Origin: Geminicoccaceae bacterium
GTDB lineage: Bacteria > Pseudomonadota > Alphaproteobacteria > Geminicoccales > Geminicoccaceae
DNA: 5,292 nucleotides
Assembly: GCA_030824835.1 (NCBI GenBank)
Contig: JAPJRA010000322.1
Span: 1 to 5,292, forward strand
Reading direction: 5' to 3'
The translations under genes and the position numbers were made by a program. Position 1 is the first letter of the stretch. Every line of letters starts with the position of its first letter. This document shows, piece by piece, positions 1-4,547 of the stretch. The notes under the pieces were generated by a model, which was not told where the DNA came from, did not search any database, and saw only the letters and a list, made by a program, of their open reading frames with translations.

Positions 1-1
1 C

Positions 2-556
2 TTTGCCGCCTATCATGGCCTACGCCCCGACTTCATGCGTCGGGTGTTCGAGCAGCGGCAGGTCTGGTGCGACGACATCGATACACCGGCGATCGAGAGC
101 TGCGCCCAGCAGTCGCGCAAGGCGTTCGGCCTGGCCGTGGCTGAACTCGAGCGAGCCTATGGATCGGATTGGCGCCAGTGGCGCTGGGGCGAGGCGCACC
201 CGGCGGTGATGGCGCACCGCCCGTTTGAGCAGAGCAACTGGTTGAGCGCTTGGTTCAGCCTCATCTTCCCGCTGGGCGGCGACGGCAGCACGATCAACGT
301 CGCGCAGTACGCGCCGACGCGTGACGGAATCATGTTCGGCGCGGTGCACGGCCCAGGCTATCGCGCCGTGTACGATCTTGCGCAGCCCGAGAATTCACGG
401 TGGATCACTGCCACCGGCCAGTCGGGCCACCTCTTGTCCAGCCATTACGCTGACCTGACGGATCTGTGGCGAGCGGGTCGCTATTTGGTGATGAGGTCGA
501 ATCCTGAAGCCTACCGAGAAGACGCCTTAGGAGTGCTGGTCCTGCGCCCGCTCTAG
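2..556 (+). CDS. Penicillin acylase family protein (Ntn hydrolase), C-terminal part, 5' end outside window
   Basis: This is the 3' end of a gene whose reading frame is open to the left edge, so about 184 residues are visible and the true start lies outside. The Met codon at 35 is internal, because the preceding codons (FAAYHGLRPDF) continue the same protein. The visible part matches the end of the penicillin acylase beta chain: an SDWRQWRWGEAHPAV segment, then FPLGGDGSTINVAQY, then a GPGYRAVYDL strand, the highly typical ATGQSGHLLSSHY motif, and DLWRAGRYL near the end. Family members are usually exported Ntn hydrolases that cleave themselves before a catalytic Ser and hydrolyse amide bonds of beta-lactams or N-acyl homoserine lactones. 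The nucleophile, the signal peptide and the spacer lie outside the window, so neither activity nor substrate can be judged. It ends with TAG, 94 bases before a co-directional regulator gene. Family assignment is firm; substrate is unknown. Confidence 0.88.
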   Translation, partial: FAAYHGLRPDFMRRVFEQRQVWCDDIDTPAIESCAQQSRKAFGLAVAELERAYGSDWRQWRWGEAHPAVMAHRPFEQSNWLSAWFSLIFPLGGDGSTINVAQYAPTRDGIMFGAVHGPGYRAVYDLAQPENSRWITATGQSGHLLSSHYADLTDLWRAGRYLVMRSNPEAYREDALGVLVLRPL

Positions 557-571
557 TTTTGTCCCGGCGAC

Positions 572-592
572 CAATAGATAATTGCGCTATTG
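572..592. promoter_or_regulatory. Inverted repeat upstream of the S24 regulator (candidate operator)
   Basis: A perfect dyad CAATAG-N9-CTATTG lies in the gap between the acylase gene and the HTH/S24 regulator. A -10-like hexamer GATAAT (577-582, five of six matches to TATAAT) overlaps its left arm. No convincing -35 element is seen 16-18 bases upstream. CI/LexA-type dimers bind dyads of about this size and usually repress their own promoter, so a self-regulatory operator is a reasonable inference. Binding itself is not shown by the sequence. Confidence 0.42.
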
Positions 593-608
593 TCGCTGAC
601 CTGACTAA

Positions 609-621
609 TAGAGCTACTCTA
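609..621. promoter_or_regulatory. 13-bp palindrome TAGAG-CTA-CTCTA (second candidate operator)
   Basis: A perfect 5-bp dyad with a 3-base spacer. Its centre (615) is 33 bases, or about three helical turns, from the centre of the dyad at 572-592 (582), which would place both on the same DNA face. It lies 30-42 bases before the GTG start of the regulator, where a repressor could block transcription. The arms differ from those of the first dyad apart from a shared AATAG at 607-611, so the two may not bind the same protein. Confidence 0.35.
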
Positions 622-635
622 GGCGTGTCGAACAC

Positions 636-641
636 GGGAGG
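636..641 (+). promoter_or_regulatory. Ribosome binding site GGGAGG for the S24 regulator
   Basis: GGGAGG lies 9 bases before the GTG at 651 and fixes that codon as the start. An ATG at 643 is closer to this site, but it opens an out-of-frame reading of only 18 codons that stops at TGA near 699, so it is unlikely to be the intended start. Confidence 0.6.
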
Positions 642-650
642 CATGGAAGC

Positions 651-1304
651 GTGCAGTCAGGCTCGACATTTGGTCGCCGGTTGCGCGCGCTACGCATGAC
701 GCTTGGCATGAGCCAAGTGGAGCTGGCGCGTCGGATCGGTCGCCACCAAACCGCGATCGGCCCCTATGAGCGCGACGAGTATGAGCCGGCCCGCGACGTG
801 GTCGAGAAGCTGGCGCTCGTTCTGGAGACCAGCCCCGAGTACCTCTATTTCGGCCGCAGCCCACAGCAAATGGCCTTGCCCGTGCTCGGTCGATTCGGCC
901 CGGCCGGTATCCTGGAGCCCGATCCCGGCGGGAACATGGAGCTAGTCAGCCTGCGGGACGGGCAGCTTCGCGGCTATCGTGTCCTCGATGACAGCATGGC
1001 ACCCGTGTTTCGGCCAGGTCAGATCGTCCTCGTGCCGGCGGTCGTCCTTGACGGCATCGACCACCTGCTCGGCCGCGACTCCCTGGTCGACCTCGCCGAT
1101 GGACGCAGCCTGCTGCGGCGTCTCATGCCCGGTGTAGAGCCGACCCGCTTCGACCTCGTCGCCTACAATGCCCCTCTGCTACCCTCGGTAGCAGTCAGAT
1201 CGGCAAGATCGATCGCTGGTGTTTTATGGCCCGAGGCGTGGCATGACCTGCCAAGCGTTGAATCTCCTAAGCGCAGTGCCCTTTTGGTTGATGAGAAATT
1301 CTAG
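651..1304 (+). CDS. XRE-family HTH transcriptional regulator with S24 (LexA/CI-like) C-terminal domain
   Basis: This 217-residue cytoplasmic DNA-binding protein has an N-terminal Cro/CI-type helix-turn-helix (about residues 6-65; MSQVELARRIGRHQTAIGPYE is the core). A LexA/CI-like S24 domain follows (about 76-195). The S24 domain has a LPVLGRFGPAGI segment with an Ala85-Gly86 pair where self-cleaving relatives are cut, and a VLDDSMAPVFRPGQIVLVP motif whose Ser115 matches the catalytic Ser. The general-base Lys expected in the following strand (VKRL in LexA) is Arg156 here (LLRRLM), so self-cleavage is doubtful. The domain may instead serve for dimerisation or ligand sensing. The GTG start is supported by GGGAGG at 636-641. 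Two dyads upstream suggest autoregulation. The targets are unknown, and the acylase gene and the second regulator are only neighbours. It resembles prophage or stress repressors, but no phage genes are visible. Confidence 0.86.
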   Translation: MQSGSTFGRRLRALRMTLGMSQVELARRIGRHQTAIGPYERDEYEPARDVVEKLALVLETSPEYLYFGRSPQQMALPVLGRFGPAGILEPDPGGNMELVSLRDGQLRGYRVLDDSMAPVFRPGQIVLVPAVVLDGIDHLLGRDSLVDLADGRSLLRRLMPGVEPTRFDLVAYNAPLLPSVAVRSARSIAGVLWPEAWHDLPSVESPKRSALLVDEKF

Positions 1305-1323
1305 TTTCGCTGGAAGTTTAAAA

Positions 1324-1359
1324 GATCACGGGTATTTTAACCAAATATAGCTGATCACG
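1324..1359 (+). repeat. Direct repeat GATCACG x2 in the leader of the second regulator
   Basis: The heptamer GATCACG occurs at 1324-1330 and again at 1353-1359, 29 bases apart, flanking an AT-rich patch (1333-1350) that contains a -10-like TATAGC at 1346-1351. The second copy is part of the palindrome TGATCA. This is the only AT-rich part of the 109-base gap between the two regulators, so a promoter with paired binding half-sites is possible. No good -35 hexamer is visible, and two 7-mers could coincide by chance. Confidence 0.25.
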
Positions 1360-1360
1360 C

Positions 1361-1381
1361 AGCCGCGAGCGCGTGGCGGCT
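1361..1381 (+). other. Small GC-rich hairpin in the leader of the second regulator
   Basis: AGCCGC (1361-1366) can pair with GCGGCT (1376-1381) across a 9-base loop, about 18 bases before the GGGAG ribosome site at 1399-1403. It has no T-run after it, so it is not a standard terminator. It could be a leader structure or chance pairing in GC-rich DNA. Confidence 0.2.
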
Positions 1382-1413
1382 CCTGTCAAGCGGCGCTTGG
1401 GAGAGACGTTTCG

Positions 1414-1839
1414 GTGACCCAACTGGCCAGTAAATCGATTGGGCGGAGCAGTGGTGGGCGCAGTCGCGCTTTGGACGTCGATCACTATGTCAGCCTGCGC
1501 ATCCGTCAGCGCCGCATCATGCTGGGTCTTACCCAGCAGCAGATGGCGGAACTGATCGGTGTCACCTACCAGCAGGCGCATAAATACGAGACCGGCATCA
1601 ATCGCATCTCGGCTGGCCGCCTCTACCAGATCGCCCAGGCACTGGGCGTCGACATCAGCTATTTCTTCGAGGACGTCGATCCCGAACGGCGCAACAAGCC
1701 GAAAGCCGCAGAGATGATGCCGCAGCAGCGCATGTTGCTCGAGCTGGCCCGCAATTTCGCCAGCATCACCAATCGGAAGCATCAGGACGCGTTGTGCAAC
1801 TTGGCACGCGTGCTGGCCACCGGCGAGCCCACGGAGTGA
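1414..1839 (+). CDS. XRE-family HTH transcriptional regulator, PraR/PhrR-like
   Basis: This 141-residue single-domain regulator has a short Gly/Ser/Arg-rich N-terminus (1-20), then a Cro/CI helix-turn-helix at about 24-85. The core is LTQQQMAELIGVTYQQAHKYE with recognition helix TYQQAHKYETG. The phrase QALGVDISYFFEDVD that follows is the usual end of the domain in alphaproteobacterial PraR/PhrR/SinR-like proteins. The C-terminal helix (about 102-136) probably dimerises. In rhizobia, relatives repress quorum-sensing, biofilm or stress genes; applying that role here is inference. The GTG start is preceded by GGGAG at 1399-1403 with a 10-base gap, and no better in-frame start lies before the domain. 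It follows the S24 regulator by 109 bases on the same strand and may have its own promoter. Its last 58 bases overlap the convergent NUDIX gene. Confidence 0.87.
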   Translation: MTQLASKSIGRSSGGRSRALDVDHYVSLRIRQRRIMLGLTQQQMAELIGVTYQQAHKYETGINRISAGRLYQIAQALGVDISYFFEDVDPERRNKPKAAEMMPQQRMLLELARNFASITNRKHQDALCNLARVLATGEPTE

Positions 1840-2312
1840 GAGCGGCAGCCCGCGTTAGCTAATACCTTGCCCCCCGCTACTGGGCGGCGACGCGCCGTTG
1901 CCGCCTCCTCGACGATCCGTATCGTTTCCGACCATAATCCGAGGTCAGGCAGCTCACTCATGGCGAACCAACCTACGGCGGCGGCGTCATCGCCGGCCAT
2001 CGGCTCGCCGTGCAGCGCCTCGGCGGTGAAATCGACCAAGGTGTAGTGATAGCGGACTCGCCCATCGGGCTCGCGCTCGATCAGGTCGACGGTGGTGAGC
2101 AGGCGCACATCGGTCATCTCGAGGCCGGTCTCCTCGCGTACCTCGCGCGTTATCGCCTCGTTCAACGTCTCGCCCAGCTGCTGCGCACCGCCTGGCAACG
2201 ACCATTGGCCGACTCGCGGTGGCTTGCCACGCCGGATCAGCAAGAGCTGATCACCGCGCCAGATCACGGCCCCCACGCCGACGATCGGCCGATCCGGGTA
2301 AAGTCGGCTCAT
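1782..2312 (-). CDS. NUDIX hydrolase
   Basis: This 176-residue protein hydrolyses a nucleoside diphosphate linked to another group (X), with Mg2+ or Mn2+. The NUDIX box is complete: Gly42, Glu48, then REVREETGL at residues 56-64, which fits G-x5-E-x7-REUXEEXGU with the metal-binding glutamates in place. The N-terminal strand VGVGAVIWRGDQLLLIRRG and WSLPGG just before the box are typical of ADP-ribose-pyrophosphatase/MutT-like members, but the substrate cannot be told. The ATG start has GGGAGG close upstream. Homology appears to end near GLWSETIRIVEEA (about residue 137). The last 30 or so residues are an unusual tail, partly read from the opposite strand of the HTH gene's end (58-base overlap). 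A run of six C at 1870-1875 lies just before this tail, and a one-base change there would end the protein at once. It lies 29 bases after the FIST gene and probably shares its transcript. Confidence 0.92.
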   Translation of the reverse strand: MSRLYPDRPIVGVGAVIWRGDQLLLIRRGKPPRVGQWSLPGGAQQLGETLNEAITREVREETGLEMTDVRLLTTVDLIEREPDGRVRYHYTLVDFTAEALHGEPMAGDDAAAVGWFAMSELPDLGLWSETIRIVEEAATARRRPVAGGKVLANAGCRSHSVGSPVASTRAKLHNAS

Positions 2313-2316
2313 CGTT

Positions 2317-2322
2317 CCTCCC
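2317..2322 (-). promoter_or_regulatory. Ribosome binding site GGGAGG for the NUDIX gene
   Basis: Reading the minus strand, GGGAGG ends 4 bases before the ATG at 2312, within the 29-base gap after the FIST stop codon. This strong site supports the ATG start. It also suggests that the NUDIX gene is translated independently from a shared mRNA rather than by coupling. Confidence 0.6.
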
Positions 2323-2341
2323 GCCCAATGCCCACACGACG

Positions 2342-3433
2342 CTAGCCGATTAGTACCAGCACTCCAGCCGCCTCGTGCACCACGCCATCAAATATCTCGG
2401 CGTCGGTAACCAAACCGATCAGCGGCAGCGGACCCAATTCCTCGCGCAGCCACGCGATCTCATCCGCTGCCGGGCCAAACAGGGTACGGCCGCGATGGCG
2501 TGAGGCAAGATAGACGCCCGCCTTTGCCGGACGCCCGGACAGCCGGTGGCTCAGGCTTCGTGCCAGCTCGCGCAACCGGGCGCGCGATCCTGCCGGATCG
2601 GGGCGCATCAGGCGAACCTCGGCACCCGGACGACCTCCCTCCAGCCGCAGTGCCCCACGACCGGCGTCGATCCCGGTAATCCAGCGCATCCGCAGCGCTT
2701 CCCGGGTTTCTGCGGGCCCCGAAGGCTCCGCCAGCCAGAGATTGCCGGCAAACCGTCCACCGGCATGACGGAACAGGTCGCCCATTTCGTCGGTCATGAC
2801 CTCCAGGGCGGGTCTGCCGTCGAGTGCCAGCACGTCCGAACCCACCGCACTGGTCACGCGATGAAGTGGCCCCATCGGCGAGCCTGCTGCAGCCATGCCG
2901 CCGACCACGGGCAGATCATCCCGAAAGCCAATACAGACCGATGCCCCTCCCATGACGGTCTCCGCGATCTGCACGGGCGAGCGTCCAGCGGCAATGAGCC
3001 CCCCCACCATTGTTCGGGCTCCATGGCGGGCGAGGTCGGCCAAGATCTTGTGCGGCTCGGCATCTCCGAGCTCCGCATGCGCCAGCAACAGGCCGACCGG
3101 GGCCGGCAAGGCCATCCGCGACGGCAGGATCCGAAAGCCACCTTCCGGCATCGTGGTCACCAAGACCGCGAGCCCATCGTCGCTGGCCCCGGCCGGCCCG
3201 CCCAAAACCGCCCCACTGCAGGCCCCGAGCCATTCCCGTACGCCCGTCCGTTCTCGCAGCGCCCGGACGATATCGTCCGCCATGGCCGCCAAAGCCTCGC
3301 TCAGGTAGACGATGCCCAGATTGGCCCCAGGAGGCATCGGCTCCAACTGATCAAGGCAGGCGCCAAGGACAGCGTGCCAGCTTCGTCCTGAGGCCGTGAC
3401 CGCACGCGCGCCCCGATTGACATGACAGGTCAC
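2342..3433 (-). CDS. FIST-domain sensory protein
   Basis: This is probably a cytoplasmic FIST (F-box intracellular signal transduction) protein of about 363 residues, a family predicted to sense small ligands such as amino acids. From the GTG at 3433 the FIST N domain starts at about ARAVTASGRSWHAVLGACL. It continues through NLGIVYLSEALAAMADDIV, the WLGACSGAVLGG turn and DDGLAVLV. The FIST C domain covers SDVLALDGRPALEVMTDEM to the end, with GVYLASRHRGRTLFGP and the terminal DAEIFDGVVHEAAGVLVLIG, where the family usually has GEI...H...GVL. There is no signal peptide or membrane segment. The start is uncertain: the frame stays open to a GTG at 3538, but the extra residues are Cys/Arg-rich, unlike the family, and lie over a promoter-like AT-rich stretch. 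TTG at 3475 is another option, and none has a good ribosome site. It is followed 29 bases later by the NUDIX gene. The partner signalling domain is not in this window. Confidence 0.82.
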   Translation of the reverse strand: MTCHVNRGARAVTASGRSWHAVLGACLDQLEPMPPGANLGIVYLSEALAAMADDIVRALRERTGVREWLGACSGAVLGGPAGASDDGLAVLVTTMPEGGFRILPSRMALPAPVGLLLAHAELGDAEPHKILADLARHGARTMVGGLIAAGRSPVQIAETVMGGASVCIGFRDDLPVVGGMAAAGSPMGPLHRVTSAVGSDVLALDGRPALEVMTDEMGDLFRHAGGRFAGNLWLAEPSGPAETREALRMRWITGIDAGRGALRLEGGRPGAEVRLMRPDPAGSRARLRELARSLSHRLSGRPAKAGVYLASRHRGRTLFGPAADEIAWLREELGPLPLIGLVTDAEIFDGVVHEAAGVLVLIG

Positions 3434-3493
3434 CCTGCAGCATCGCGGGCGGACCGCCCAGGTGCAGACCGCCAAGCACCCGTCTGTACATCT

Positions 3494-3522
3494 ACTATAG
3501 ATTGAATTTTTCTTGACATAAA
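3494..3522 (-). promoter_or_regulatory. Candidate promoter for the FIST-NUDIX operon
   Basis: On the minus strand, TATAGT (3499-3494, five of six matches to TATAAT) lies 17 bases after a weak -35-like TTTATG (3522-3517). Both sit in an AT-rich island, roughly 3490-3530, that stands out from GC-rich surroundings. Transcription would begin near 3487, which favours translation starts inside this point (GTG 3433 or TTG 3475) over the far GTG at 3538. Confidence 0.4.
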
Positions 3523-3612
3523 AACCTTTCAGTAGCACGCTGCAGTGGCGTTGGGGGTCTATGGCTTACCTCATGGACACCCGGCGTGCTTGACTGATGA
3601 GATGGGACCCCG

Positions 3613-3640
3613 GGGGGACTGTTCGTGAGGACAGTCCCCC
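3613..3640. repeat. Strong hairpin (10-bp perfect stem, 8-base loop), REP-like or terminator
   Basis: GGGGGACTGT (3613-3622) pairs perfectly with ACAGTCCCCC (3631-3640) around an 8-base loop. It lies 32 bases after the zorB-like stop codon when read on the minus strand, so it could end that transcript or protect its 3' end. There is no T-run on either side, so it is not a classical intrinsic terminator. G-rich stems with a GGGGACTGT/ACAGTCCCC core also occur as dispersed palindromic (REP-type) repeats in bacterial genomes. Only one copy is visible here. An adjoining CCCCGGGG (3608-3615) could form a competing structure. The rest of 3434-3671 holds no gene. Confidence 0.5.
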
Positions 3641-3671
3641 TTACCACGTGTGGCCGTCGTCGCCACGACGA

Positions 3672-4544
3672 TCATTGGCCTGTCAACGTCTCGAGCCAGT
3701 GCCGAACTCGATCGATCTCGACCCCGCTCGGTCCGGCAAGTACGAAGCGAAGATCGATCCGGCGGTTCAGACGTTGTCCGTCCTCGTCCGTAGAGCGCGC
3801 CACCGGCCGCCGTGCCTCGTAGCCGCTGACCCCCAGCAATGCCTCATCACGCTCATTGCGTAGGCTTTCCAAGCCTGGCGCATAGGCAATCAATGCCTTG
3901 AAGACGCCGATACTGCGGGCCGTTGCAAGCTCCCAGTTATCGGCAAACGCACCGCCACGAATAGGCTTGGCATCGGTATGCCCCTCGACCAGGACAGTCT
4001 CTAGGATGGGCCCAGGTCCATCCCGACATGACTGGGTCAGCGCCCCCGGTGCCCGCGTGACGCAAGGTAGCACCTTGAGCAGAACAACCGCCAATTGGGC
4101 CAGGGCATGCTCACCTTCCGGCCGAAGCGTGGCCGCTCCAGAATCGAACAAAAGGCTTTCCGACAGACGCAGGACGCCATCGCCGGCATTGACCGTTACT
4201 GGCACCGACCGATCGCGCAGCTCTTTCTGCATGGCAGCGAGTACTGCAACGCGAGCTTGATCGCGTTGCATGACGTCGGCCAAGATATCCTCGAGCGCGT
4301 CGCGTCGCGCGTCCACCACGTCCTGCACGGCCGCCAGAGAGGCGCGAGCCGACTTGAGCTCGGCTGTCGCATCGAGCAGTTGCTCATGGTCGGCATCTGC
4401 CCGATTCTCAGCGGTGCGGTAGTTCAGCGCAAATGCCATCAGCATCAAGATGAAGACGAACAGCATGCCGACCATGAGATCGCTGACCGACGCGAGATAG
4501 CCTTCGTCCTCCTCCAACCCCAAGTGCAAATCAGGACCGGCCAC
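3672..4544 (-). CDS. zorB: ZorB-like OmpA/MotB-family peptidoglycan-binding motor protein
   Basis: This 290-residue inner-membrane protein pairs with the ZorA-like channel as a stator. The order is: a short acidic cytoplasmic N-terminus; one membrane helix (about 22-41) beginning SVSDLMVGMLFVFIL, whose Asp22 matches the ion-carrying Asp of MotB/ZorB; a coiled-coil-like linker (about 45-112, rich in Ala, Asp, Glu, Arg); and a periplasmic OmpA-like domain (about 115-270). The OmpA domain shows LLFDSGAATL, LVEGHTD (185-191), NWELATARS and NRRIDLRF, the usual peptidoglycan-binding elements. Cys161 and Cys173 bracket an insertion just before EGHTD and may form a disulfide. The start is GTG, 3 bases after the ZorA stop and in the same frame; the ribosome site (GCGGGG) is poor, so translational coupling is likely. 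In Zorya defence, ZorAB forms the phage-sensing motor, but no zorC/D/E gene follows here. It could also be a non-defence MotB-like protein. Confidence 0.82.
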   Translation of the reverse strand: MAGPDLHLGLEEDEGYLASVSDLMVGMLFVFILMLMAFALNYRTAENRADADHEQLLDATAELKSARASLAAVQDVVDARRDALEDILADVMQRDQARVAVLAAMQKELRDRSVPVTVNAGDGVLRLSESLLFDSGAATLRPEGEHALAQLAVVLLKVLPCVTRAPGALTQSCRDGPGPILETVLVEGHTDAKPIRGGAFADNWELATARSIGVFKALIAYAPGLESLRNERDEALLGVSGYEARRPVARSTDEDGQRLNRRIDLRFVLAGPSGVEIDRVRHWLETLTGQ

Positions 4545-4547
4545 GGG

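Noticed and set aside
20..349. Minus-strand open frame opposite the acylase fragment
   Set aside because: The plus-strand frame matches conserved penicillin acylase motifs; the minus-strand product is Arg/Ala-rich without motifs.
643..699. Short out-of-frame ATG reading (18 codons) just before the S24 regulator
   Set aside because: It overlaps the regulator's own start and has only 2 bases between GGGAGG and its ATG, too close for normal initiation; a leader-peptide role cannot be supported.
1840..1905. Possible bidirectional terminator between the convergent HTH and NUDIX genes (GC-rich imperfect stem near 1870-1890)
   Set aside because: The stem has a mismatch and no T-run on either strand, and it lies inside the NUDIX reading frame.
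2010..2345. Plus-strand open frame of 111 codons opposite the NUDIX gene
   Set aside because: It is the complement of a complete NUDIX box gene; the composition is that of an antisense frame in GC-rich DNA.
2546..3391. Long plus-strand open frame of 281 codons opposite the FIST gene
   Set aside because: It is an antisense shadow: rich in Pro, Arg, His and Gln, with no recognisable domain, while the opposite strand encodes a clear FIST protein.
3513..3518. Perfect TTGACA on the plus strand
   Set aside because: No -10-like hexamer lies 15-19 bases downstream and no plus-strand gene follows, so it is probably chance in an AT-rich patch.
3597..3863. Possible small plus-strand gene starting in the gap after the hairpin
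   Set aside because: It runs over the hairpin and into the 3' end of the zorB-like gene on the other strand, with no ribosome site or domain.
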